A stretch of 64,000 bases of DNA, taken from assembly GCA_022784645.1 (NCBI GenBank), contig JALFZG010000081.1:1-64000 (forward strand), given 5' to 3'. Made by a program: the position numbers and the translations under genes. How positions within the stretch are numbered: position 1 is the first letter of the stretch; each line of letters starts with the position of its first letter. The DNA is from Bacteroidales bacterium. Its GTDB lineage: Bacteria; Bacteroidota; Bacteroidia; Bacteroidales; Paludibacteraceae. Under the pieces are notes generated by a model. The model was not told the origin of the DNA and made no database searches. It saw only the letters and a program-made list of their open reading frames with translations. Below are positions 26,147 through 34,474 of this stretch, one piece after another.

Positions 26147-26995
26147 TCAGCACTTATTAATCAGTCCGGTAAGTACCTGTCCTGGTCCGCATTCTTCGAA
26201 CTCAGTCATACCATCGGCTTTCATCTGCAGCACGCTATCTGTCCATCTTACGGGTGAGGTAAGTTGCAACAGGAGATTCTGCTTGATCTCATCCGTATCT
26301 GTATGCGGACGGGCATCTACGTTCTGATAAATAGGGCAGATGGGGGTATGAAATGTAGTGGCTTCAATAGCTTCTGCCAATTGCTTACGAGCGGGCTCCA
26401 TGAGGGGCGAATGAAACGCGCCTCCCACTTGCAGTGGTAAAGCACGCTTAGCTCCGGCTTCCTTCATCTTTTCGCAAGCTGCCATCACGGCTTCTTTCTC
26501 ACCAGAGATCACTACCTGCCCCGGGCAGTTGTAGTTGGCAGCTACGACCAATCCTTCCGTTTCCTCGCAGATACGCTCTATCGTGCTGTCATCGAGCTTG
26601 ATGATAGCAGCCATCGTGCCGGGTACGGCATCGCAGCATGCCTGCATCGCCATTGCGCGGGCATACACCAGCCGTAAGCCGTCTTCAAAACGGAGGCAAC
26701 CGCTGGCTACCAAAGCAGAGAACTCACCCAAGGAGTGACCCGCTACCATGTCGGGCTGAAACGCTTCGCCCTGACTCAGCGCTTGCGCAACCGAATAAAC
26801 GAACACTGCCGGCTGCGTCACTTTCGTTTGCTGCAGCTCCTCGGCTGTGCCGCTGAACATAATATCCGTAAGCCGAAAACCGAGTACCTCGTTGGCTTTG
26901 TCCATCAATTCGCGCGCTACGGCATTGCTCTCATATAAGTCTTTTCCCATGCCGGGGAACTGAGCCCCTTGTCCTGGAAATACGTATGCTTTCAT
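26147..26995 (-). CDS. fabD: malonyl-CoA:ACP S-malonyltransferase
   Basis: Loads malonyl units on acyl carrier protein for fatty acid synthesis. In 282 residues it has PGQGAQFPGMG at 7-17, the nucleophile Ser88 in GHSLGEFSAL and His195 in GGAFHSPLM. Length is somewhat below the 310 of E. coli. Fifth gene of the fab run, 14 bases downstream of fabI. Confidence 0.95.
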   Translation of the reverse strand: MKAYVFPGQGAQFPGMGKDLYESNAVARELMDKANEVLGFRLTDIMFSGTAEELQQTKVTQPAVFVYSVAQALSQGEAFQPDMVAGHSLGEFSALVASGCLRFEDGLRLVYARAMAMQACCDAVPGTMAAIIKLDDSTIERICEETEGLVVAANYNCPGQVVISGEKEAVMAACEKMKEAGAKRALPLQVGGAFHSPLMEPARKQLAEAIEATTFHTPICPIYQNVDARPHTDTDEIKQNLLLQLTSPVRWTDSVLQMKADGMTEFEECGPGQVLTGLINKC

Positions 26996-27009
26996 ATTAA
27001 TAAACGGTT

Positions 27010-27801
27010 TTAGAGCACCTCAGCATTTACAATCATACTAGAAAATCCGCCATCGTGATAGAGGTTTTGGAGGGTGACGGAGCGGGTGTAATCGCTGAAG
27101 AGCATTACGATATAGTCAGCGCACGCTTCGGCCGATGCATTGCCCAGTGGCGCCAGTTTATTGGCAAAATCAAACATCTTATCCATACCAGAAATGCCGC
27201 TTCCGGCAGAGGTCATTGTAGGTGATTGTGAGATCGTGTTCACCCTTACACCGCGCTCTTTGCCGAATATATGACCGAAATTGCGGGTGATGGATTGGAG
27301 CAACGCCTTTGCGTCAGCCATATCTGAATATCCGCTCACTACACGATCAGCTGCGATATAACTGAGCGCAACCACTGAACCTCCCTTGCGGATGGCATCT
27401 TTCTGATAGAGCACTTGCAGCAATTTATGCCAAGAGAGCGCTGAGATATCGATTGTCTTCCCCATGAGGTCATAGTTGATGTTTTCGTAAGGAATGCTTT
27501 TGCGGATATTGGGCGACATGCCTACCGAGTGGAGCACAAAATCAAACTGTCCGCTGAAATGCGCCATCGCGCTCTCTACCAAGGCTTCCAAGTCGCTGAC
27601 GCTCGTAGCATCAGCGGCAATCACGGGTGCCTGGAGCTGCTTGCCTAATATTTTGGTGGTGCCAAAACGCATAGCTGCGGCCGTATTAGTCAACACAATT
27701 TCTGCCCCTTCGCGAGCGGCAGCCTCTGCTGCTTTCCACGCGATGGATTTATCATTCAGAGCACCGAAGATGATGCCTTTTTTGCCTGTTAATATACCCA
27801 T
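27010..27801 (-). CDS. fabI: enoyl-[acyl-carrier-protein] reductase
   Basis: Reduces the enoyl-ACP double bond with NADH, the last step of each elongation round and the target of triclosan. The 263-residue SDR protein has GIIFGALNDKSIAW at the N-terminus, SVGMSP, and the active-site pair Tyr158 and Lys165 (Y-x6-K, the FabI spacing). It ends in NLYHDGGFSSM. The start at 27801 gives the conserved MGILTGKKG; the longer frame would overlap fabG. Lies between fabG and fabD. Confidence 0.95.
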   Translation of the reverse strand: MGILTGKKGIIFGALNDKSIAWKAAEAAAREGAEIVLTNTAAAMRFGTTKILGKQLQAPVIAADATSVSDLEALVESAMAHFSGQFDFVLHSVGMSPNIRKSIPYENINYDLMGKTIDISALSWHKLLQVLYQKDAIRKGGSVVALSYIAADRVVSGYSDMADAKALLQSITRNFGHIFGKERGVRVNTISQSPTMTSAGSGISGMDKMFDFANKLAPLGNASAEACADYIVMLFSDYTRSVTLQNLYHDGGFSSMIVNAEVL

Positions 27802-27854
27802 AATGTTATTTTTTTGTAAGGTGTGAGTAATACCCACCATTGATGAATGCCTAT

Positions 27855-28592
27855 TTACATGGCGCCCGTACATTCGATTACGGCACCATTTACATAACTT
27901 GCCATATCCGAAGCCAAGAAGAGGGCTACATTAGCCACCTCTTCCGGTTTGCCGGCACGTCTCAAGCCAATCTTACTGATGTAATCAGCGGCCATCGTTT
28001 CGCTCATGAAGTCGGTCATCTCTGTGAGAATATAACCGGGTGCGATGCAGTTGGTGCGAACGCCCTTCGGCCCCATCTCTTTGGCGAGTGACCGGCTCAA
28101 GCCAATCAGTCCGGCCTTGGCCGCTGCATAATTGCACTGCCCCGCGTTGCCCTCGATGCCTACGATACTGGCGATATTGATAATCGCCCCCTGCTTGCGC
28201 ATCATCTTCGGCAGCAAGGCGTGGATGGTGTTGTAAGCCGCTTTCAGATCTACGCGAAGCACATCATCCCAAGCGTCTTCACTCATTCGGAGCATGAGCC
28301 CATCGCGGGTGATGCCTGCGTTGTTCACGAGGATATCGGCTCCTCCCATGGCATCTGCTGCCGGCAGAAGCACGTTGTTCACTGCTGCCTGGTCGGCTAC
28401 ATCCACTTCTACGAGCTGCACCTCTGTACCGTATGCGCGCAGTCTCTCTATCGCTTCTGCCGAACGCTCCGGATGACGGGTCGTTGTGAGCAGCAGCCGA
28501 GCGCCTTCGCGCGCAAAAGCCACTGAGATTGCTAATCCGATGCCGCGTACACCACCGGTGATTACGGATACTTTATTTTCTAATAATTTCAT
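27855..28592 (-). CDS. fabG: 3-oxoacyl-[acyl-carrier-protein] reductase
   Basis: NADPH-dependent reduction of 3-oxoacyl-ACP. The classical SDR protein of 245 residues has GGVRGIGLAIS (cofactor loop), LVNNAGITRDGL, and the catalytic Ser142, Tyr155 and Lys159 (Y-x3-K), then PGYILTEMT. Cofactor preference is inferred from basic residues after strand 2 (TTTRHPERS). Its start overlaps the fabZ stop by 4 bases, a coupled pair. Followed by fabI after 53 bases. Confidence 0.94.
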   Translation of the reverse strand: MKLLENKVSVITGGVRGIGLAISVAFAREGARLLLTTTRHPERSAEAIERLRAYGTEVQLVEVDVADQAAVNNVLLPAADAMGGADILVNNAGITRDGLMLRMSEDAWDDVLRVDLKAAYNTIHALLPKMMRKQGAIINIASIVGIEGNAGQCNYAAAKAGLIGLSRSLAKEMGPKGVRTNCIAPGYILTEMTDFMSETMAADYISKIGLRRAGKPEEVANVALFLASDMASYVNGAVIECTGAM

Positions 28593-29014
28593 CCTTTTGT
28601 TGTTTTGGTGAGCGCTACCGTCAGGTGGGCAGAGCAGCTCAAGTTACCATTTACGTAAGCCGACGATTCTATAAATACGATATTGGCTCTTCGGTTCACG
28701 ATTTTCGCATGTGACTCCACCGTGTCGCCCGGATGAACGGGATGCTTAAATCGCACGTTCTCCATCGCAACGAACATCGGCACTGTCTGTCCGTCCAGAT
28801 GATCCAAGAGGAGAAGGGCAGAACCCTGTCCCATCATCTCGCAGAGAATCACGCCCGGTACAATAGGCATACTGGGGAAATGGCCCTGAAGGAAAAACTC
28901 ATCACCGCGTACCGTATAGTGCGCTACACATTCATCGCCTTGTAACTCCATCTCGTCCACCAGCAACATCGGCTCGCGATGAGGGAGAATCTGCTTTATT
29001 TCTTCGCGTTTCAT
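28589..29014 (-). CDS. fabZ: 3-hydroxyacyl-[acyl-carrier-protein] dehydratase
   Basis: Hotdog-fold dehydratase of 141 residues that removes water from 3-hydroxyacyl-ACP. LQGHFPSMPIVPGVILCEMMGQ holds the catalytic His45 and Glu59, and LPHREPMLLVDEM is the N-terminal signature. The start at 29014 (MKREEIKQ) matches the family; the upstream frame covers an A-rich gap. Sits between fabF (44 bases away) and fabG (4-base overlap). Confidence 0.93.
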   Translation of the reverse strand: MKREEIKQILPHREPMLLVDEMELQGDECVAHYTVRGDEFFLQGHFPSMPIVPGVILCEMMGQGSALLLLDHLDGQTVPMFVAMENVRFKHPVHPGDTVESHAKIVNRRANIVFIESSAYVNGNLSCSAHLTVALTKTTKG

Positions 29015-29058
29015 AATTGTAAGGTTTAAAAAAAAATATATTTCCGGAAGGTTAGGTG

Positions 29059-30312
29059 TTATTCGCATTTGCGAAGCACTACGGATGCGTTGTGGCCACC
29101 AAAACCGAGGGAGTTGGAGAGCGCAATATCCAAATGTGCTTTGCGCGCATGGAGGGGGGTGTAGTCCAAATCACAAGCAGGGTCTTGCTGGGTGAGTCCG
29201 ATAGTGGGCGGCACCATATCGTTTTGCAGGGCCAATGCGCATACGATAGCCTCTACTGCACCAGCTGCACCGATCATGTGGCCGGTCATGGATTTGGTGC
29301 TGCTGATCATCGCCTTGTGTGCATCCTTTTCGCCGAGCGCAATCTTGATAGCGGTGGTCTCGCTGAGGTCGTTGAAATGTGTACCGGTGCCGTGAGCGTT
29401 GATATAGAGCTGCTCGCCAGCCTGATACCCAGCTTGGTCGAGCGCCTTACGCATGGCGCGAGCAGCCGGCTTACCTTCTGGGTCGGGAGCCGTAACGTGG
29501 TGCGCATCGCAAGTGTGACCATAGCCGCAAATCTCAGCGATGATATGTGCCCCGCGCGCTTTGGCGTGCTCGTATTCTTCGAGAATCATCACGCCAGCCC
29601 CTTCTGCCATCACGAAACCGCCACGACGTTCGTCAAAAGGCAAACAAGCCAGAGCAGGATCACTCTCTTTGGTTAATGCACGAGCGTTTTGGAAACCTCC
29701 GATAGCTACCGGATTGATGGCCGCCTCTGAGCCACCGGCAATGATAGCATCTGCATCACCACGTTGAATAGCATAGAATGCTTCACCGATAGCATTCGTA
29801 CCCGTAGCACAAGCCGAGACAGCCGTCAAGCACGGGCCTTTAGCTCCATAGCGAATCGCTACGTTAGCCCCACCAATATTGGCAATCATCATCGGGATTA
29901 ACAGCGGAGACACCATTTTCGCACCATTCTCAACCATGTTCTTGGTTTGCGTAACGAAGGTATCCAAACCACCGATGCCCGAACCGATATATACGCCCAA
30001 CATCTCTTCGCTGATGTTCTCACCTACCTTCAAACCACTTTCGGCCATTGCTTGATGCGTTGCTGCCAAAGCGAAATGCGTGAAGCGGTCGCTACGGCGA
30101 ATGTCAGAGGGAGTTAATCCATAATCTTCCGGACGAAAATCCTTTACTTGGCCTGCTACAGAAATGGCAATGCCGCGGTTATCATCTGATTCCGGCAATT
30201 CGAGCTTAGTAATGCCACATTTGCCGGCAAAAAGTGCTTCTTTGAAGCTTTCAATAGTATTACCGATGGGCGAAATTACGCCCATACCTGTGATTACAAC
30301 ACGTTTATTCAT
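29059..30312 (-). CDS. fabF: 3-oxoacyl-[acyl-carrier-protein] synthase II
   Basis: Condensing enzyme of 417 residues that elongates acyl-ACP with malonyl-ACP. The thiolase-fold active site is complete: Cys168 in VSACATGTNA, His307 in NAHGTGTHFND, Lys340 and His345 in STKSMTGHMIGAAG. First gene of the run fabF-fabZ-fabG-fabI-fabD. No acpP gene is next to it, unlike in many genomes. I could not place a consensus promoter in the 219 bases upstream, which hold two GC-rich hairpins. Confidence 0.96.
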   Translation of the reverse strand: MNKRVVITGMGVISPIGNTIESFKEALFAGKCGITKLELPESDDNRGIAISVAGQVKDFRPEDYGLTPSDIRRSDRFTHFALAATHQAMAESGLKVGENISEEMLGVYIGSGIGGLDTFVTQTKNMVENGAKMVSPLLIPMMIANIGGANVAIRYGAKGPCLTAVSACATGTNAIGEAFYAIQRGDADAIIAGGSEAAINPVAIGGFQNARALTKESDPALACLPFDERRGGFVMAEGAGVMILEEYEHAKARGAHIIAEICGYGHTCDAHHVTAPDPEGKPAARAMRKALDQAGYQAGEQLYINAHGTGTHFNDLSETTAIKIALGEKDAHKAMISSTKSMTGHMIGAAGAVEAIVCALALQNDMVPPTIGLTQQDPACDLDYTPLHARKAHLDIALSNSLGFGGHNASVVLRKCE

Positions 30313-30458
30313 ATTCTTAGGCCCCTCTCATGGGGTGATTTCAGTTATAGTATTTTTTTATTCACAAAAATCGCGCCAAATCTGCTTTTGTAATCTTTCT
30401 TTGCTGTTTTGTGCAGACCGCGAGTTGTATTGTTCATTGGTAGCGGATATCATCGCAT

Positions 30459-30532
30459 CCCCCCCTCTCCCCCTTGGTAGGGGGGAACTGGAGAGGGTCT
30501 CCACCTCTCTTAGCAGGGGAACCGGAGAGGCT
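30459..30532. repeat. twin dispersed palindromes (CCCTCTC..GAGAGGG)
   Basis: Two hairpins in a row: CCCTCTC at 30462 with GAGAGGG at 30491, containing CCCCCTTGGTAGGGGG, and CCTCTC at 30504 with GAGAGG at 30525. A third copy of the same unit, CCCCCTCCAAGGGGG with AGAGAGGGT, is at 32620-32648. This is a known style of dispersed repeat in Bacteroidota. Here it follows the acyl-CoA synthetase stop codon and may end its transcript, though there is no T-run. Confidence 0.6.
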
Positions 30533-32193
30533 TAATATAAGTACCTCTTCACGCTACCTTTGGGCGTTTTGGCAAAGGGTTCGAAGCGAGTATCAAAGGT
30601 GCTTACAGCCGAATATTTAGGGATGAGGGTGTTGAGGCGGTTGATGTTTCCGCGCATGATAGCTTGAATGGTATCGGCATCATAACCAGCGGCTTGCACT
30701 TGCGCTTCGTTTACTACGATGATTGCATGAATCACGTGCTCGCGTTGCACTACAAGCGACTCGGCCACCAGTGGTAATGTATTGAGCACTACCTCAATCT
30801 CTTCGGGGAAGATATTCTGCCCATTGGAAGTGAGGATCATGTTCTTGCAACGACCGGAGAGGAAGAGGATGCGATCGGCATCAATCACACCTACGTCACC
30901 CGTGTGCAACCAACCATCTGCGGACAGTACTTCGCGGGTGGCTTCCTCATTTTTGTAATAGCCCATAAAAACGACATCGCCTTTTACGAGCACTTCTCCA
31001 GGAATCGTTTGTTCGTCGGAGGAGTTGATTTTAGCTTGAATATACCAATCGTAAATCATACCGCACGATTTGGCCTTGTATTTACCTACGGGCCCTACTG
31101 AGATGACGGGCGCACATTCTGTCATGCCATATCCGCTGATGAAAGGGGTCTTGAGTTTGAATGCGAGCAAGTTCTCAATCTCCGGTGGGATGGCAGCACC
31201 ACCCGTAACGAAAGCTTCGATGTTTCCACCCAAGGCTGCCATCAACTTGTCATGCAGACGTTGGCAAACGTCGGGATGGTCTTCGTAATGCTCGAGTGCT
31301 TCGCGCACGTTTGCATTGCGCAAGTCTTCGCCTAAAATATATTCTGTATATTTACCAAGCACAAGCGGAACAGCAAAGAAGATACGCGGACGAAGGGCCG
31401 CAAAGGCTTCTTTGAGCAGGTTCGGCATGGGGAGGGCGCCCAAAATGCAGAGGTGCATACCGATACAGAGCGAACTGATAGCATCTACCGTGAGGCCGAA
31501 GATATGGGCGTATGGAAGAACGCTAAAATGGTTTTCACCTCGCTTCATTGGAAGAACTTTCTCTACGAGCTCCACGTTGGCGCTGAAGTTCTTCACCGAG
31601 AGCATCACGCCTTTCGGATTGCCGGTTGAGCCGGAAGTGTACATGATCGCGCAAAGCGCATCCATCGGCACGTCTGCGCAGCGGAAGTCAGCATAGCTCC
31701 AATGAGGATGAGCAGCAGCAAAAGCCGTTTTCCAAGCTGCTATATGGGCTTCCGTGATGCCTGCTTGTTCATTTGCGCCACTTCGACTTGCAAGCAGCTC
31801 CATCGTATCACAGTCAAAAACGGCTATCAATTGGGGCATTTCTTGCAGATTCATTTGGCTGAATGTGCGTTTCTCCGTGTAGAGAATGCGGCTATCTGAA
31901 TGGTCGGTCAGCTTGGCGGTATCAGCGGGCGTGAAGCCGTTGAAGAGCTGTACGCTCACGTATCCACCCGTGGCTGCGGCCATAAACACGGTCATCCAGT
32001 TCACGCTACTGCGGGCGTTGATACACACCTTGTCGCCGGGCTGGAGGCCCATTCCTGACCATATATATTGCAGTTCATTGATGGCCCTTGCGTATTCACC
32101 ATAGCTAAGCGGTTGTTGTCCGTAAAGGGAGATGGCCGGTTTCGACCAGCAGTCCAGGATGGTGTTGTCCAATTTCTTGATAAAGGAAGTCAT
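30532..32193 (-). CDS. AMP-forming long-chain acyl-CoA synthetase family protein
   Basis: ANL superfamily ligase of 553 residues. IMYTSGSTGNPKGVML is the phosphate loop, YGMTECAPVISVG the adenylate motif, GWLHTGDVGVID the hinge region, and TPKGSVKRYLY at the very end supplies the catalytic lysine. It most likely activates fatty acids to acyl-CoA or acyl-ACP. The start at 32193 is preferred because a TAATTTTG promoter box lies at 32220-32227, inside the longer frame. It lies upstream of fabF on the same strand, but hairpins separate the two. Confidence 0.88.
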   Translation of the reverse strand: MTSFIKKLDNTILDCWSKPAISLYGQQPLSYGEYARAINELQYIWSGMGLQPGDKVCINARSSVNWMTVFMAAATGGYVSVQLFNGFTPADTAKLTDHSDSRILYTEKRTFSQMNLQEMPQLIAVFDCDTMELLASRSGANEQAGITEAHIAAWKTAFAAAHPHWSYADFRCADVPMDALCAIMYTSGSTGNPKGVMLSVKNFSANVELVEKVLPMKRGENHFSVLPYAHIFGLTVDAISSLCIGMHLCILGALPMPNLLKEAFAALRPRIFFAVPLVLGKYTEYILGEDLRNANVREALEHYEDHPDVCQRLHDKLMAALGGNIEAFVTGGAAIPPEIENLLAFKLKTPFISGYGMTECAPVISVGPVGKYKAKSCGMIYDWYIQAKINSSDEQTIPGEVLVKGDVVFMGYYKNEEATREVLSADGWLHTGDVGVIDADRILFLSGRCKNMILTSNGQNIFPEEIEVVLNTLPLVAESLVVQREHVIHAIIVVNEAQVQAAGYDADTIQAIMRGNINRLNTLIPKYSAVSTFDTRFEPFAKTPKGSVKRYLY

Positions 32194-32219
32194 AAGCAAT
32201 AATAAATTGATTTCGGCTG

Positions 32220-32227
32220 CAAAATTA
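32220..32227 (-). promoter_or_regulatory. -7 box of the acyl-CoA synthetase promoter
   Basis: Minus strand TAATTTTG followed by CAGCCG, 27 bases upstream of the chosen ATG. It decides the start codon, since the next upstream candidate would precede the promoter. Confidence 0.7.
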
Positions 32228-32402
32228 CTGCTTTTCTTCCTTTTCCGAAATACCAATCGTACCGAATCGGGAAAAATCGTTACCGAACCCACAAAGAGCC
32301 CGCCTGAGCGGGTAGCACATTAGGGAAAGTTCCAGAGCGCTTCGCGCGTTTCAGATAGTTTCAAGACCCCCTCTATTCCACCTGTTTAGGGGGAGGTGTC
32401 TT

Positions 32403-32468
32403 TTCCGCAAAAAGTAGACACCCTTACTCTAAAATGTGTGAACTTTGTGAACTTTGTGAACTTTTGGA
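32403..32468 (-). repeat. nonamer array B0, inverted, with tail
   Basis: On the minus strand: two GTTCACAAA units, then GTTCACACATTTTAGAG, TAAGGG, and directly TGTCTACTTTTTGCGGAAAA. It is the cleanest example of the full order array, tail, TGTCTA motif. It lies in opposite orientation to B1 and B3. Confidence 0.75.
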
Positions 32469-32544
32469 AAGACATCCCACCGCTCTCGCGATGGGATTTT
32501 CTTTATTTATCCGCAGCAGAATTTATTCGTTGGCTTTCGATTCT

Positions 32545-32613
32545 TGGAACGCCCGAAGGGCAATTGGAACAGCCGCAGGCTTCTGGAACAGAGCCGCAGG
32601 CTCTACTTGGAAC
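32545..32613. repeat. TGGAAC hairpin repeats, first cluster
   Basis: TGGAAC occurs at 32545, 32565, 32584 and 32608, each followed by a small GC hairpin (GCCCGAAGGGC, CCGCAGG, GAGCCGCAGGCTC). The last units overlap the 3' end of the small gene. A second cluster is at 32965-33030, and units in reverse orientation are at 32329-32350 and 34255-34276. Confidence 0.6.
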
Positions 32614-32779
32614 GGTCTTCCCCCTCCAAGGGGGAGTTAGAGAGGGTCTCTGTTGCCGAGTCAGACTCTGCTTTGGCAGAGTCGTGCGACTTCTTCAGCG
32701 AGCCGAAGAGGGCTGCGAGGGCTTGAAACACGGCTACTATGATTTGCCATGCGTTTACTTTCTTATCTTTCTTTGCCAT
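32603..32779 (-). CDS. small hydrophobic protein, resembles Bacteroides 'smalltalk' proteins
   Basis: Frame of 58 residues: MAKKDKKVNAWQIIVAVFQA, then a continued small-residue helix LAALFGSLKK and a polar C-terminus. The pattern of basic start, one tryptophan and a single I/V/A/L helix is that of the short 'smalltalk' proteins found in Bacteroides next to HU-like and amidase genes; neither partner is here. Its last residues (from TLSNSPLEGE on) are encoded by a dispersed CCCCCTCCAAGGGGG repeat, so the original end was probably replaced. It lies 446 bases downstream of the candidate promoter at 33225-33232. Codon choice is like that of the neighbours. Family call is from memory and tentative. 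Confidence 0.5.
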   Translation of the reverse strand: MAKKDKKVNAWQIIVAVFQALAALFGSLKKSHDSAKAESDSATETLSNSPLEGEDRSK

Positions 32780-32818
32780 GATATATAAAGAACAAAATAG
32801 ACAGGTTGTTTTTTTTTA

Positions 32819-32952
32819 AGAACAACGGCCTTCGGCCTATTATCAAAATTATTCACAATTATTTCTCGTTGTCGAATAAAAGAAAAAATCTTGTTTAATC
32901 TTGAGAAATATTGTTATTTAAAAGAACAACGGCCTTCGGCCTATTATTTTTT
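32819..32952. repeat. two AACGGCCTTCGGCC hairpins
   Basis: AAGAACAACGGCCTTCGGCC is present at 32819-32838 and again at 32929-32942 in the same orientation (AGAACAACGGCCTTCGGCCTATTAT), with the conserved AT-rich leader between them. The copies are identical over more than 20 bases. Element A lacks them at the matching place, so they were gained in B or lost in A. Confidence 0.65.
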
Positions 32953-32964
32953 TCTGCAACCATC

Positions 32965-33030
32965 TGGAACGCGCGAAGCGCTACTGGAACAACCGCAGGC
33001 TACTGGAACTACTGGAACGCCGCATAGCGG
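32965..33030. repeat. TGGAAC hairpin repeats, second cluster
   Basis: TGGAAC at 32965, 32985, 33004 and 33013, each followed by a GC hairpin: GCGCGAAGCGC, CCGCAGG, and GCCGCATAGCGGC. Same unit type as 32545-32613 but with different hairpin arms, so the loop and TGGAAC are kept while the arms vary. Confidence 0.6.
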
Positions 33031-33047
33031 CTATTCGTGTACGTGTG

Positions 33048-33089
33048 TGCGATGGTAACGCGATGAACGTGCGATGAACGTGCGATGAG
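33048..33089. repeat. tandem TGCGATGA-type decamer repeats
   Basis: GTGTGCGATGGTAACGCGATG and then two GAACGTGCGAT-type units. This matches the series in element A (410-450) nearly base for base and lies at the same distance class from the candidate promoter. Confidence 0.65.
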
Positions 33090-33224
33090 TCTCCGTTGGG
33101 GCCCCCAGAGAGCTATGCTCGAATGGGGAGAGGAGGAGATGCGGAGCGCTGCTGTCTCTGCCCGGGAAGAGACTTTCGTTAGCGAAGCCATCTCCGACGA
33201 TTCGTGCCTCATCTGATTGCGGTG

Positions 33225-33232
33225 CAAAATTA
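33225..33232 (-). promoter_or_regulatory. candidate promoter -7 box in element B
   Basis: Minus strand TAATTTTG followed by CACCGCAA, in the same position as TACCTTTGCACCGCAA of element A. It would transcribe the TGCGATGA repeats, the AT-rich leader and the small gene at 32603-32779. Confidence 0.45.
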
Positions 33233-33355
33233 CTGCTAAAAATTGGATAAAAAAAAGGTAAAATGCATGAAATCCGAAAAAAATGCAATTGAGTACGAAA
33301 AAAATCGTAGTAGTTGCATATTAACAATTATTCTACATTGGCATTTTTGTCAATT

Positions 33356-33399
33356 GTTCACAAAGTTCACAAAGTTCACAAAGTTCACACATTTTTGAG
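33356..33399 (+). repeat. nonamer array B1 (GTTCACAAA x3 plus tail)
   Basis: Three perfect GTTCACAAA units followed by GTTCACACATTTTTGAG and then TCTCAGGCACGTGTGCGCAT, which is identical to the base after array A1. It pairs with the inverted array B2. Confidence 0.8.
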
Positions 33400-33570
33400 T
33401 CTCAGGCACGTGTGCGCATATAGTATATTATAATACTCCCCCCCTAAGAAATAACCCCCCAAATTTATCATTTAAACTTATGGGAATATGGCATATAAAA
33501 TACCGAAAAGTAGGTAGTAAAGTGGTCGAAAGTAGGGGGGTAATGGCAGAAAAATGCAGGGGTAGCGCAT

Positions 33571-33611
33571 CCTTACTGAATAATCTGTGAACTTTGTGAA
33601 CTTTGTGAACA
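33571..33611 (-). repeat. nonamer array B2, inverted
   Basis: On the minus strand two GTTCACAAA units and then GTTCACAGATTATTCAG, TAAGG. The tail is more diverged than in the other arrays, whereas the units are perfect. It is the partner of B1 and the positional equivalent of A2. Confidence 0.75.
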
Positions 33612-34198
33612 AATGTGCCGTCTGTCTATTTTTTCAGGAAAGTGTCTATTTTTTCAGGAAAAGTTGCGAGAATAAAAACTGTGCGAAGTATAAGCCGCCA
33701 GGAAACCTTATCGAGACTATCGCCGCAGGGAGGCTTCTTCTCCTCTCTCCTTGGCAGCATTATGTGCCCAACTAAGGCCGTTGCACCCGCGCCGAGTGTA
33801 CCGCCATGAACGCGATGACGGAGATAATATAGGGAGCTATCCCGTCCTGCCAACGAACAATACGAGAATCGCAGCAAACTGCTGCGATATCACTATAAGC
33901 AAGAGCCGCTGAGAATGTAGCGAAAGCGGCAAAACCAGCGAAGCAGAATAAAAGTGGCAGCATAGAATACAGTGAACCGGTGAAAGCAGCGAAGCGGAAT
34001 ACAAGTGGCCAATGCTGCAGCAGGTTCTGCAGCCTGCTGCCTATCCGGAGCGCGAGCTCAGGCGTATTGTTTGTTGGCTGCTGATATTATCTGCAGAAAT
34101 CTGAAAGATTTACTCCTCCGACTGCTCTCATTACATAAAGAGTGCGCAGTCCGTGAGGATAGCGCACTCAGTTTTTGAAAGAAGCTTTTTCACAAAAA

Positions 34199-34240
34199 GT
34201 TCACAAAGTTCACAAAGTTCACACATTTTAGAGTAAGGGT
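34199..34240 (+). repeat. nonamer array B3
   Basis: Two GTTCACAAA units followed by GTTCACACATTTTAGAG and TAAGGGT. Positional equivalent of A3. A TGTCTATTTTTTGCAGGAAA unit follows at 34301-34320, separated from it by TGGAAC-type hairpins in reverse orientation. Confidence 0.75.
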
Positions 34241-34474
34241 ATGGCGCTGCGCGCGTTCCAGAGGCTGCGCGTTCCAGTGGTCGGAGGCGGCGGATAATAG
34301 TGTCTATTTTTTGCAGGAAAGGCACCCTCTTCTACTTCCAATTTTACCTCGAAAATAAATCCAAAATATAACAAGCGAATTCCGAACCCACCTAACTTGT
34401 AAAATACAGCCACCCCCGCAGCATGGAACTACGAAGGAAGAGCGATGTTAAAAGCTCATTTTTCCGTAGAAGAA

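Larger units (their letters stand above)
32320..34330. repeat. element B: noncoding repeat element with nonamer arrays
   Basis: The 2.3-kb space between the acyl-CoA synthetase and GH97 genes holds one small gene (32603-32779) and is otherwise made of repeats: four GTTCACAAA arrays, about eleven TGGAAC hairpin units, two AACGGCCTTCGGCC hairpins, a TGCGATGA series, a dispersed palindrome, and TGTCTATTTTTTCAGGAAA units (33622-33660, 34301-34320). From about 32790 to 34240 it is alignable with element A, with extra material inserted between 33710 and 34190. Bases 34331-34474, up to the GH97 stop, hold nothing I can identify. Confidence 0.7.

Noticed and set aside
30532..32292. Longer start of the acyl-CoA synthetase at 32292
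   Set aside because: The -7 promoter box at 32220-32227 lies inside that extension, and the extra residues match no family.
33356..33611. CRISPR array
   Set aside because: Repeats are 9 bases and directly tandem without spacers; no cas genes are present.
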